Shown: one piece after another, positions 24,941 to 33,733 of the stretch
How positions within the stretch are numbered: the first letter of the stretch is position 1
How the letters are laid out: each line of letters begins with the position of its first letter
Assembly: GCA_024233515.1 (NCBI GenBank)
Contig: JACKPO010000001.1
Span: 303,600-367,599 of the forward strand
Source: Chlamydiales bacterium
Lineage (GTDB): Bacteria > Chlamydiota > Chlamydiia > Chlamydiales > Simkaniaceae
DNA length: 64,000 nt
Direction of reading: 5' to 3'
Program-made: the position numbers and the translations under genes
Notes under the pieces: generated by a model
What the model was told of the DNA's origin: nothing
Seen by the model: only the letters and a program-made list of their open reading frames with translations
Database searches by the model: none

Positions 24941-26400
24941 GTAAGCGCAAAATGATAATGTCACCCTCGAGCAAAATAGAAATGTCACCTTTGATAGATT
25001 TGGAGGCCGTGGAGGTGCCCTATGAAGGAGACATTGAAAATGACGGTAAAAGAAGCCGAGCGCCTTAGTGTGATGAGACAAATAGATAAGAAAATTTTGA
25101 CAATAAAAAAAGGAAGCGAAGAGCTAGGATTAAGCCTGAGGCAAGCTAAAAGACTAAGAAAAAAGTATAAAGAACGCGGAGAAGAAGGATTAATCTCTCT
25201 AAAAAGAGGAAAAACAAGCAACCGGAGAACGGAGCAAGGTATAAAAAGAACAGGTCTTAGATGTGATTAAAAGAAAATATCCAGATTTTGGTCCAACACT
25301 GGCAAGTGAGAAGCTAGAGAAGGATGAGGGAGTAAAAATATCGAGAGAGACCCTTAGAAACTGGTTAATAGAAGCAGGGATATGGGAAGTAAAAAGGAAA
25401 AAGGAGAAAAAGGTACACCAGAGAAGGGAAAGAAGGAGTCGTTTCGGAGAGTTACTCCAGGGAGATGGATCTCCACATGATTGGTTCGAAGGAGAAGTGA
25501 AAAATGCACCCTACTGCAATTTGTAGATGATGCCACAAGCAAAACAACAGCGGCCCGATTTGCAAAAACAGAGACAACAGAAGGGTATTTAGAGCTGCTT
25601 AAAGAGCACATAGGGAAATATGGGAAGCCCCTGGGGCTGTACGTGAACAAGCATGCCATATTTCGAGTGAACAGAGAAGAGATCCAAAAAAGGGTAGGGA
25701 TTACCCATTTTGGCCAAGTTGTGAAAGACCTTGATATCGAACTGATCTGCGCGCACAGCCCACAGGCTAAAGGGAGAGTAGAAAGGAAAAATGGAGTATT
25801 CCAGGACCGATTAATAAAAGAGATGAGGCTAAGGGGGATAAACACAATAGAAGAAGGGAATAAATATCTTCCTGAATTTCTAGAGGAAATAAATAAAAAA
25901 TTCGGGAAAGAGGCAGCAAACCCAGAAGATGCGCATAGAAAGCTAAGAAAGAAAGACGATCTTCAGAGACTATTCAGCCGACAAGAAAAGAGGACTCTCT
26001 CGAAAAACCTGACAATGCAACACAAAGGGATATTGTACCAGATAGAGACAAAGACCCCCAATCGTATGCAACATGCGAAAGTCACCGTATATGCAAAAGA
26101 AGGAGAGCCAATAGAAATAGAGTACAATGGAGTGAAATTGAAATATAAGAAATGGTCGGAAACAATCTATGAAAAGCCAGCCATTCTAGATCATAAGGAG
26201 CTAGAGAGCTGGAGAAACAAAAGAAGACAAAAACCCGGGAAACATCATCCATGGAGATAAGTAGAAAAAGAATCCGATCCCGATCCTGCGCCGAGCTATT
26301 GGGGAGCTGCTCGGCTCCGGATCGGATTGCGGGCTAGGCCCGCAGTCAAGGTGACATTTCTAACTTGCAGAATTGGGTGACATTTCTATTTTGCGTTGAC
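24941..26400 (+). mobile_element. ISNCY-type (IS1202/ISDol1-like) insertion sequence, inactive
   Basis: The ends are imperfect inverted repeats: TGTAAGCGCAAAAT at 24941 against GTCAACGCAAAAT read inward from 26400. Each end also carries two subterminal copies of AATGTCACC, probable transposase sites. A perfect 16-bp duplication ATCAATCTTCATTCAT flanks it at 24925-24940 and 26401-26416. The family was judged from the transposase. Between the gene and the right end (26261-26400) lie a GCGGGC-TAG-GCCCGC hairpin and a longer ATCCGATCC dyad. The transposase gene is broken by two frameshifts. Confidence 0.85.
25040..26260 (+). pseudogene. Frameshifted ISNCY-type transposase
   Basis: Three overlapping frames add up to one transposase: helix-turn-helix start (LGLSLRQAKRLRKKYKERGEEGL), then YPDFGPTLASEKL, GELLQGDGSPHDWFEG, FVDDATSKTTAARF, LYVNKHAIFRVN and HSPQAKGRVERKNGVFQDRL, which supply the DDE core. 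The first break, near 25250, is one extra A in an A run (ATAAAAAG). The second, near 25496, is one missing base in GAAGGAGAAG. The shifts are +1 and then -1, so the last frame equals the first, as expected of random indels rather than programmed recoding. AAGGAG at 25025-25030 favours the ATG at 25040. Confidence 0.85.
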
Positions 26401-26401
26401 A

Positions 26402-27337
26402 TCAATCTTCATTCATCCAAGAAGGAGAAGTTTCTTCATGAAGAATAGGGAGACGGTCTTGAATGATTTGTTCAATGTGAGGAAGCATCCGCCTTGCCAT
26501 GTTTCGTCCATGCTCATAGATCTCTTGGTTGTAGCTATCGCTAAACATTCCAAGGCCTGTAAAGTTCATACGAATTACAATATCTGCATCACGCGTGACA
26601 TATTCAGAAAGCTTGCGGTGAGAAATTTCTAATCCCCGTCTAGCAACATCAAAAAAGTGACTTGGTTCTTTGTCACTAATGTCCTCTCCCACATCGACCG
26701 CGATAATGATATGGGCGCCATATTTCTTTGCAACGCGAACGGGAATAGGATCCACAACCCCACCGTCTATCAAATACCTTCCTTTGTAAAAGATGGGATT
26801 AAAAACTCCCGGCACTGCAGAGGAAGCCATAATGGGAGGAATAATTTCTCCTGCGCCAAACTCTAAAAGCTCTCCGGTTTTCAAGTCAGTTGCAACAGCA
26901 ATAAAGGGAATTTGCAGGTGTTTAAACTTTTTTGCCTTTAAATTTCGCTCAAGAAAAGTCTTAAAAAGAAGCCCTTTCACGACCCCAAACTTTGAAGCAA
27001 AAATTGAGAAGTCCATCAAATCTGATCTTTTCAAATTGATTAGGAGTTTTTCAAGCCGCTTTACATGAGGTTGGTCTGCATAAAGAGCCCCAATCACAGC
27101 TCCAGAACTGCATCCAACAATCAGGTCAGGATAAATCCCTGCTTGCTCTAGTTCCTTTAGAACACCAACATGAGCAAGCCCTTTAGACCCTCCGCCCCCA
27201 AGGACTAGCGCGACCTTAATATGATCTTGGGGCGGCGTAAAGACTGGCAATGGTTCCGGAACCGCTTGGGAAAGTTTCATGGGCTGGCACCCCCAAAAAA
27301 GAAAGGGAAGGAAAAGCAGTAACAACGTTCGTTTCAT
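26402..27337 (-). CDS. Patatin-like phospholipase lipoprotein (RssA-like)
   Basis: Protein of 311 residues. The lipoprotein signal ends FLFWGC (Cys17). The patatin fold follows: oxyanion loop GGGGSKG (47-53), nucleophile elbow GCSSG with S77, and catalytic D191 in DGG. Members are lipid acyl hydrolases; the lipidated form suggests action on envelope or host phospholipids. It follows the two tandem MOMP-like genes with a 12-bp gap, so it is probably the last gene of that operon. The ISNCY element landed exactly at its stop codon: the target duplication contains the last codons, so the protein is unchanged. Confidence 0.88.
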   Translation of the reverse strand: MKRTLLLLFLPFLFWGCQPMKLSQAVPEPLPVFTPPQDHIKVALVLGGGGSKGLAHVGVLKELEQAGIYPDLIVGCSSGAVIGALYADQPHVKRLEKLLINLKRSDLMDFSIFASKFGVVKGLLFKTFLERNLKAKKFKHLQIPFIAVATDLKTGELLEFGAGEIIPPIMASSAVPGVFNPIFYKGRYLIDGGVVDPIPVRVAKKYGAHIIIAVDVGEDISDKEPSHFFDVARRGLEISHRKLSEYVTRDADIVIRMNFTGLGMFSDSYNQEIYEHGRNMARRMLPHIEQIIQDRLPILHEETSPSWMNED

Positions 27338-27349
27338 GAGGATAGTCTA

Positions 27350-28123
27350 TCAGAATTTCGCTTCTGCTGCTAGCGTTATTGATTGCTCATCGATCAAACG
27401 AGCTTCAACAGTCGCAGCAAATCGATTTCCGTTCGAAAGGCTTGTTCCAATTGCCATTCCAAACTTCCGTCGATTTTTTGTTTTAAAATGACGCCCAGTT
27501 GGTAAAAATCCAGGAGGAAGATGCTTAAATCTTGCTCCAGCATTTGAATACTTAGCCCCAATATAAGGGATAAAGAGGTCGATTTGATAGGAAATCCCCA
27601 TCCCTACTTGCCATTCATGGTAGGTAAGCTTTGAACCAGGCCTTGGGCTAACCGGAGCCCCATTGACCGCCATCCATTTAATGGAAGGGTGGGCTTTCTG
27701 GTAACTCCCTTCAACCCCAAAAGAAGCCCCTTTCCATGAAAAAAGAAGCCCTCTACCCCCAATTCCCCATGTTAATTGATCATGGGTCTGATATTCATGA
27801 CGAATTCCAGAAGATGGTCGATGAGCTGCGTGAAAACGGGCAGCACCTGCAGACCCAAAAACCTCGATCCGATCAATCAAATTAATCGTAAGAACTCCTT
27901 GATCGGCAATAAAATCAAAATCATCCATTCGACCAGAAATTTTTGAAACGGCCCGCATATTTCGATCAAACACCCAATCCCTTTGGTAGCCAGCTTTCAC
28001 TGCAAGCCAATTCTCTTTGCTAAAGAAAAATCCTTGATCAATGATTTCTGCAGAGGAAGGATTGCCCATATAAAGAGCAAAAAGCTTAGGTGTCAAAAAT
28101 AACAAAAAAATCCATTTCTTCAT
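27350..28123 (-). CDS. MOMP-like outer-membrane protein
   Basis: Protein of 257 residues with signal peptide (cleavage after FA, mature end LYMGNPSSAE). The GNP start, the FFFSKENWLAVKAGYQRDWVFDR segment and the beta-strand pattern ending in Phe (ITLAAEAKF) are those of short chlamydial MOMP-family porins. It shares its architecture with the next gene upstream (28165-28950), including HEWQVGMGISYQI against NEWQVGISFSREI, so they are tandem duplicates. It is shorter than Chlamydiaceae MOMP (about 370 residues). It would form a trimeric or monomeric pore in a cysteine-poor outer membrane. It is co-transcribed with the patatin lipoprotein. Confidence 0.8.
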   Translation of the reverse strand: MKKWIFLLFLTPKLFALYMGNPSSAEIIDQGFFFSKENWLAVKAGYQRDWVFDRNMRAVSKISGRMDDFDFIADQGVLTINLIDRIEVFGSAGAARFHAAHRPSSGIRHEYQTHDQLTWGIGGRGLLFSWKGASFGVEGSYQKAHPSIKWMAVNGAPVSPRPGSKLTYHEWQVGMGISYQIDLFIPYIGAKYSNAGARFKHLPPGFLPTGRHFKTKNRRKFGMAIGTSLSNGNRFAATVEARLIDEQSITLAAEAKF

Positions 28124-28164
28124 AAAAGTGGATTCTAAAAAAAACTTTGTGGAATTGCAAGAAA

Positions 28165-28950
28165 TTAGAAGCGAACAAACCCTGTTAAACTGATCGCCTT
28201 TTCACCAACTAGACGCGATTCAAGGTTCAGGCTGACATTTTTTCCGTTGTTCAACCCAAGCCCCAGTAACAAGATAAAAGGGTCGCGTGCTTCCAAATTT
28301 TCGTCTGTAATTGTTATTGAAAATCTGGGATCAAGAGGAATGTTATATAGGCGGGAGCTAAAAGAAGAATAGGCAAGACCAAGGTATGGATTAAAAATAC
28401 CGATCTCCCTGGAAAAACTAATGCCCACTTGCCATTCATTATATTTAAAACGGGCACCAGAGGTCCTTCGGGGCTCTCCATTTTCTAGAATTTCATTAAC
28501 CCGCATAAAAGAGCCGGAATAGAGAGCGTTAACCCCCATAACCACTTCATCCCAATAGACAAGGATGACACGCCCCCCAACTCCCCATAAAAACTGATTG
28601 TCAGTATGGTAGTTCAGCTTTACATCGTCCGTTGGACGTTGAGAAAGATCGAGCTTCATCACCCCTAATCTTCCATACACTTCAAAACGATCACTTGCAT
28701 TAAAGATCAGGACTGCCTCATTTTTTCTAGAAAAGTACTTATCGAACCGCTCCCTGACGCTCGAAATCCTCTCTTCAACTTTGATTCGTTTTTCATAGGT
28801 CTGATCCCACTGATATCCGAGTTTGACTCCCCACCAATTATCCTTAGAAATCCAAACTCCCAATTCCGGCATAGAAGGTTCTGAGGGATTTCCATTATAA
28901 AGCGCAAAAAGGGGAAAAGAAAAAAAGAGCAATAAAATAAGCCATTTCAT
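28165..28950 (-). CDS. MOMP-like outer-membrane protein, tandem paralogue
   Basis: Protein of 261 residues, first gene of the OMP-OMP-patatin unit. Signal peptide to FA, mature start LYNGNPSEPSMPELGVWISKDNWWGVKLGYQWD, then about a dozen amphipathic strands and a terminal Phe (AISLTGFVRF). It matches the neighbour at 27350 in the start, in QFLWGVGGR against QLTWGIGGR, and in the C-terminal strands. The second strand region contains an added charged loop (EERISSVRERFDKYFSRKNE). It diverges from gadC, 73 bp away. Confidence 0.8.
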   Translation of the reverse strand: MKWLILLLFFSFPLFALYNGNPSEPSMPELGVWISKDNWWGVKLGYQWDQTYEKRIKVEERISSVRERFDKYFSRKNEAVLIFNASDRFEVYGRLGVMKLDLSQRPTDDVKLNYHTDNQFLWGVGGRVILVYWDEVVMGVNALYSGSFMRVNEILENGEPRRTSGARFKYNEWQVGISFSREIGIFNPYLGLAYSSFSSRLYNIPLDPRFSITITDENLEARDPFILLLGLGLNNGKNVSLNLESRLVGEKAISLTGFVRF

Positions 28951-29023
28951 GGGTGTAAAATTACCCGATATTGATAAAAAAAGATATTGAATTTCTCTTT
29001 CCTACAGGGTAATACAAAACGTT

Positions 29024-30433
29024 ATGAAGAAAACTCATTTGAGCGTCTTTCTCCTTGCCATGATGAATGTTGCAGTCATCATGAGCCTCCGTGGTCTCCC
29101 ATTGATGGCAGAAGAAGGCCTTACTCTCCTCTTTTATTTAGGCTTTTCTGCGCTTGTTTTTCTAATACCCACTTCTCTTGTTTCAGCAGAGCTAGCAACC
29201 GGTTGGCCAGAAGGAGGAGGGGTCTACAGATGGGTCAAAGAGGCCTTTGGAGATCATGCTGGCTTTACAGCAATTTGGTTGCAATGGATTCAAAACGTCA
29301 TTTGGTACCCAACAATCTTAGCTTTTGCAGCTGGCGCGCTCTCTTATCTTTTCCTCGATCCATCCCTAGCAGCTAACAAGGTTTTTAATGTTGTCGTTAT
29401 TCTCGTTGTTTATTGGGGAGCAACCTTGATAAACTTTAGAGGCGTTGTTGCCTCCGGTCTTCTCAGCTCGTTAGGGGTCATATGCGGAACAATTTTTCCA
29501 GGACTCTTAATTATTGGATTAGGAGTTGCATGGGCACTTACAGGAAAACCGCTCGCATTTTTATCGACTCATGAAACCTTTTTTCCAGACTTTTCCCACT
29601 TCAAAAACATTTCATTTTTAGCTGGCGTTGTCCTTCTTTTTGCAGGAATGGAAGTCTCAGCGGTACATGCAAACGAAGTGAAAGATCCGAAAAAAGACTA
29701 TCCCAAAGCAATCTTTTTAGCAGCGCTCATCATTCTCGTTGTGTTTACCTTTGGATCTCTTGCCATTGCTTCTGTTCTTCCACCTGATAAAATCAGCTTA
29801 ACTGCGGGATTGATGCAAGGGTTTAAAGAATTGCTCGAACTTTTCTCATTAGGCTGGCTTCTCCCTGTGATGGGACTCTTGATTGCTTTCGGAGCGATCG
29901 GAGGAGTTGCTGCTTGGATTGTTGGGCCTAGCAAAGGACTTTTTGCAACAGCGCAAGCAGGGGATATCCCACCAATTTTAGAATCAAAAAATAAAAACAA
30001 TGTCCCAACCCACATCCTCATTATTCAGGGGATCATTGTAACTGCCTTGACCCTTGTTTTCCTTTTAATGCCCACAGTCAGCACAGCCTTTTTCCTCTTA
30101 ACGGCTCTTACAGCCATGCTTTACCTTATTATGTATATCATGCTCTATGCTGCAGCTATCCGCCTTCGCTACACCCAACCAGATGTCAAGCGGACTTACA
30201 AAATTCCTGGGGGGAACTTCGGAATGTGGTTCGTTTCTGGACTGGGAATTATTGGAGCCTTGTTTGCGATTGTCGTGGGCTTTTTCCCTCCAGCCCAGCT
30301 CACTATTGGAAACCCTCTATTTTACATCTTCTTCCTCATTGGAGGAATCGTAATTTTTCTAGGAGCTCCTTTCCTTATTATTCATTATAGAAAACCTTCA
30401 TGGAAGTTAAATAATGCTGACAAAAAAGAATAA
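29024..30433 (+). CDS. gadC: APC-family amino acid antiporter, glutamate/GABA type
   Basis: Membrane protein of 469 residues with about twelve helices. The opening LSVFLLAMMNVAVIMSLRGLPLMAEEGLTLLFYL and the conserved WPEGGGVYRWVKEAFGDHAGFTAIWLQWIQNVIWYP are those of the GadC branch. It exchanges external glutamate for internal GABA. The gene overlaps gadB by 20 bp, which supports the assignment strongly. The pair consumes cytoplasmic protons and resists acid, for example inside a phagosome. Only a weak AGGG precedes the ATG. Confidence 0.85.
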   Translation: MKKTHLSVFLLAMMNVAVIMSLRGLPLMAEEGLTLLFYLGFSALVFLIPTSLVSAELATGWPEGGGVYRWVKEAFGDHAGFTAIWLQWIQNVIWYPTILAFAAGALSYLFLDPSLAANKVFNVVVILVVYWGATLINFRGVVASGLLSSLGVICGTIFPGLLIIGLGVAWALTGKPLAFLSTHETFFPDFSHFKNISFLAGVVLLFAGMEVSAVHANEVKDPKKDYPKAIFLAALIILVVFTFGSLAIASVLPPDKISLTAGLMQGFKELLELFSLGWLLPVMGLLIAFGAIGGVAAWIVGPSKGLFATAQAGDIPPILESKNKNNVPTHILIIQGIIVTALTLVFLLMPTVSTAFFLLTALTAMLYLIMYIMLYAAAIRLRYTQPDVKRTYKIPGGNFGMWFVSGLGIIGALFAIVVGFFPPAQLTIGNPLFYIFFLIGGIVIFLGAPFLIIHYRKPSWKLNNADKKE

Positions 30434-31805
30434 CCTATCTGAACTAAAAGATTCCGAAAAAGGACATACCTCCACCTACAGCTCACGTTTTTTTAAAGAG
30501 CCCATTCCTAAATATGAACTTCCAGAAAAAAGCATGCCGGCAAATGCAGCTTACCAACTGATCCATGACGAACTGAACATGGACGCCAATGCTTCCCTAA
30601 ATTTAGCTAGTTTTGTCACTACATGGATGGAACCCGAAGCAGAAAAAATCATCATGGAGAATCTCCACAAAAATTTTATTGACCACGACGAATATCCTCA
30701 AACAGAAGTGATCCATAACCGCTGCATCAATATGCTCGCCCGCCTTTTTAATGCTCCTGAGGAATGTAAATCGATTGGCGCTGCAACCATCGGTTCGTCA
30801 GAAGCGATTATGCTGGGCCTTTTAGCACACAAATGGAAATGGAAAAAAAGGGCAAAAGAGGGAGCTACGCCTAATATTATCTTTGGGGCTGAAGTCCATG
30901 TTTGTTGGGAAAAATTTGCCCGTTATTTCGATGTTGAAATGCGAGTGATTCCTTTGGAAAAAGGGCGCTATGTGATTACACCTGAAGATGTCGAAAAGCG
31001 GATTGATGGGAATACTATTGCTGTCGGAGCCATCCTGGGAACAACCTATTCAGGACAAGCTGATCCTATCCAAGAAATTAATGACCTCCTCGTCAAAATT
31101 AAAAAAGAAAAGGGGTGGGATATTCCGCTTCACGTTGACGGTGCAAGTGGCGGATTTGTTGCTCCCTTTACGGATCCTGATTTTGTTTGGGATTTTCGTC
31201 TTGAACAAGTTAAATCGATCAATGTATCCGGTCACAAATATGGCCTTGTTTATCCAGGTGTCGGCTGGATTATCTACCGCGACGAATCAGACTTCCCAGA
31301 AGACCTTGTATTTAAGGTGAATTACCTCGGCGGTTGGATGCCCACCTATACTCTTAACTTCTCCTGCAATTCTGCCTTCGTTCTTGCGCAATACTACAAC
31401 TTCCTTCGTCTCGGTCGTGAAGGGTATACTCATATCATGAATAACTGTGTTTCGAACGCGCAGTATCTTTCCAAAAAACTAAAAGACTCTGGGAAATTCG
31501 AGATGATTAACGAAGCCCAGATGCTTCCCATCGTAGCTGTAAAGCTAAAAGACTCGATCAAAGAATACACCGTCTATGACCTTTCCGCAAAACTCCGCGA
31601 GCGAGGATGGGTCATCGCCGCCTACACCATGCCTCCCAATGCACAAGAAGTTTCACTTCTCCGCATTGTTGTTCGTGAACACTTCAGCCGAGATATGGCC
31701 GATATCCTCTACCAAGATATTGAAAATGCTTGCGCTTTCCTTTCCTCTTCGAAATCTCATGCCCCACCACCCTCTCCAGACGAAAAACACCGCCCTATTT
31801 GCTAA
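30414..31805 (+). CDS. gadB: Glutamate decarboxylase
   Basis: PLP enzyme of 463 residues, very close in length to E. coli GadB (466). The PLP lysine is K275 in SGHKYG; HVDGASGGFVAPF carries the cofactor aspartate; TTWMEPEAEKIIMENLHKNFIDHDEYPQT near the start is family-typical. It converts glutamate plus H+ to GABA and CO2. Translation is coupled to gadC by a 20-bp overlap. The C-terminal ~15 residues are Ser/Pro/His-rich; in E. coli the C-terminal tail closes the active site at neutral pH, so this difference could alter pH control. The stop codon sits in a GCCCTATT hairpin. Confidence 0.93.
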   Translation: MLTKKNNLSELKDSEKGHTSTYSSRFFKEPIPKYELPEKSMPANAAYQLIHDELNMDANASLNLASFVTTWMEPEAEKIIMENLHKNFIDHDEYPQTEVIHNRCINMLARLFNAPEECKSIGAATIGSSEAIMLGLLAHKWKWKKRAKEGATPNIIFGAEVHVCWEKFARYFDVEMRVIPLEKGRYVITPEDVEKRIDGNTIAVGAILGTTYSGQADPIQEINDLLVKIKKEKGWDIPLHVDGASGGFVAPFTDPDFVWDFRLEQVKSINVSGHKYGLVYPGVGWIIYRDESDFPEDLVFKVNYLGGWMPTYTLNFSCNSAFVLAQYYNFLRLGREGYTHIMNNCVSNAQYLSKKLKDSGKFEMINEAQMLPIVAVKLKDSIKEYTVYDLSAKLRERGWVIAAYTMPPNAQEVSLLRIVVREHFSRDMADILYQDIENACAFLSSSKSHAPPPSPDEKHRPIC

Positions 31806-31811
31806 TAGGGC
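31792..31811. other. Hairpin over the gadB stop codon
   Basis: GCCCTATT (31792-31799) and AATAGGGC (31804-31811) form a perfect 8-bp stem with a 4-base loop between converging genes. No T run follows on either strand, so it is not a standard intrinsic terminator, but it could stabilise 3' ends. Confidence 0.5.
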
Positions 31812-31849
31812 TCTCATCAAAGCTAAGAGACTATCTCTGAAGTCACTGC

Positions 31850-33733
31850 TTAGATTTTTTTTAGTTTGAGAGCAAGGTCCGAGAGAGGGGTATTCGTTAG
31901 GTCACTTGGACGTGTAAGGACACCCCAGGGTAGATCGGAAGTCCCATCTAGATAGGCGCGCCAAGGCGTCATGGGACAAGCATGCGTCCCCGATGCTGAA
32001 ATCCGATAGAGGTCGAGCTCAAGTGTTCCAGGATTCACAGCGAAGGCAAAAAAATAATCGAGCCAATTAGTATCAGCAAAAAGGAGAGGTTGGTTAGGAA
32101 AAGAGTGGAAGAGAAGGTTATCAATTTGATCTCCTCGATCAGAGAAAGCTTCGAGCAGGTGGGCGCGAAATTCTGGAAGGGTTAGCGCTTGAGGGGAAGG
32201 ATAAAAGTCGCTGGAAGAAAGCTTGGAAGCAAGAAGGGTTTGCATTTCACGATCAAGGCGCACGGTTTCAAGATGGGATCTTGTCGGCTCGATCACATGA
32301 TCCCGAATCCAAGTATAGGTAAACCCTTTGTCAAGCCATCCCTCTCTAAATAGTCCCAGTCCAGGTTTTAAAAGAAATACATGGGTTGGAGAATACATCA
32401 GGAGACTCTTCTTGGGATCCTTCTCAAAGGGCTTTGTCACTGAATAAGGGAGCGCCTTTAAAAGATCGAGCAAAAAAGTGAGGAGGTCGGTAGGGTTTTG
32501 AATCGGTCGTTTTTCTTCTACTATCTCACCTTCTATCGAAAAGTATCCCTTAATTAGAGTGTGCAATGAGCCTCCAGAGGTATAGCTCCAAGGTTTTTTC
32601 TTTTTTATAGCAAACATGTGGAAAGATTCAGTATCGATGAAATGAACAACATCCGTTGTGATTTGCTCAAGGACCTTTGCTCCTTCTTTCCATTCACACT
32701 CCGCAGCAATTTGTGGTTCGACAGCAAGAAAGAAATGGCGTAACGCTTCGAAAAACTCTTCTTCCTTTTCGATAAACGTCCACGCAGAGGGATCGCTTCG
32801 CCCATGTTTATAGACTAGCCGAAAACCTGCGGGACTATCTTCATAAAGTGCTTCATTAGTGTAGTGGGCTTCAGCATCAAACACCTCTAAAAAATATTCC
32901 TGGAATTTTTCAACGTAATGTTCAATGAGAAAGGGGAAAAACTGGGAAAGATGACTTGCCTTCTCATGTGCCTCATCGCGCATATCTTTGCAGACTCCAG
33001 CATGATGAGCGCGTACCTCCATTTCAGCTTTACGCATCCGTATGCGATCAGGGGAATCTGCTTGTCTAAGGAGCGCTTGCGATACCCTTGCTTCATCAAT
33101 CGCTCGGCTATAGTCAGCGTGAAGCTTTTCCACCTCTTGATTTGTTGCATCGAGTTTTTTCTGAAGGGATTGATAAATAAATTCTCCAATTCCCCCTTTG
33201 TCTTTTGGATCTAACCCAAGAGACTTATAAAGATTCCAACGACTAAATGTCGTTTTATAATCAGAATAAGAAGCAATGGTATATTCCCATGAGCGTAGGA
33301 GAGGATGATCGTTTTCTCTTTCTCCCCACTTAGGACTGATAGGAACAATGTATTCTTCTCCAGCAAAGGTTCGCTTCATTTTTCCCATCATCATTAAATC
33401 ATAGAGATCTAAGAGGAGTCGCTCTGGGAGTTCGTTTTGGATATAGATAGCAGGTGCGGTCGCAAAACAAGAGCCGATGACTTGTCTTAGTGGATAAATT
33501 AATGCAGAAACAACTGCGATTTGAAGATGATCATTCGTCAACTTTTCCCGATCAGGAAGACGAAGTGTCCGCCTGATGAGCATCTCAACATGAGCACTCA
33601 CCACAGGAAGTTTGAAACGACTCAGTAAAGTTTTTCCTTCTTTTGATCTAAGATAAGCAAGACCAATGAAAGGTTCATCTATTTCCTCCCCTCGTACCCA
33701 TGCTCTTGCGCATTCCACATAGTTAAGGGGCAT
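31850..33733 (-). CDS. Large unknown protein with papain-like motifs
   Basis: Protein of 627 residues without signal peptide or membrane span. I do not recognise the family. Residues 84-93 (Q-VIGS-C-FATA) resemble the papain active-site segment (Q...GSCWAF). Near the C-terminus H543 and N556 in FHSFPN...ADTNW have the spacing and the Asn-Trp pair of papain's catalytic His/Asn. Between them is a long helical, partly coiled-coil insertion (about 185-290, KKLDATNQEVEKLHADYSRA). A cysteine peptidase or transglutaminase-like enzyme is a hypothesis only. The start overlaps the flavoprotein gene by 11 bp, so they are coupled. Plus-strand composition changes from G-rich to C-rich along the gene. Confidence 0.55.
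   Translation of the reverse strand: MPLNYVECARAWVRGEEIDEPFIGLAYLRSKEGKTLLSRFKLPVVSAHVEMLIRRTLRLPDREKLTNDHLQIAVVSALIYPLRQVIGSCFATAPAIYIQNELPERLLLDLYDLMMMGKMKRTFAGEEYIVPISPKWGERENDHPLLRSWEYTIASYSDYKTTFSRWNLYKSLGLDPKDKGGIGEFIYQSLQKKLDATNQEVEKLHADYSRAIDEARVSQALLRQADSPDRIRMRKAEMEVRAHHAGVCKDMRDEAHEKASHLSQFFPFLIEHYVEKFQEYFLEVFDAEAHYTNEALYEDSPAGFRLVYKHGRSDPSAWTFIEKEEEFFEALRHFFLAVEPQIAAECEWKEGAKVLEQITTDVVHFIDTESFHMFAIKKKKPWSYTSGGSLHTLIKGYFSIEGEIVEEKRPIQNPTDLLTFLLDLLKALPYSVTKPFEKDPKKSLLMYSPTHVFLLKPGLGLFREGWLDKGFTYTWIRDHVIEPTRSHLETVRLDREMQTLLASKLSSSDFYPSPQALTLPEFRAHLLEAFSDRGDQIDNLLFHSFPNQPLLFADTNWLDYFFAFAVNPGTLELDLYRISASGTHACPMTPWRAYLDGTSDLPWGVLTRPSDLTNTPLSDLALKLKKI

Noticed and set aside
25240..25510. 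Programmed frameshifting in the ISNCY transposase
   Set aside because: The required shifts are +1 and then -1 and there is no proper slippery heptamer; random indels explain both better.
31792..31811. Hairpin at the gadB stop as an intrinsic terminator
   Set aside because: No T tract follows the stem on either strand; kept only as a hairpin.
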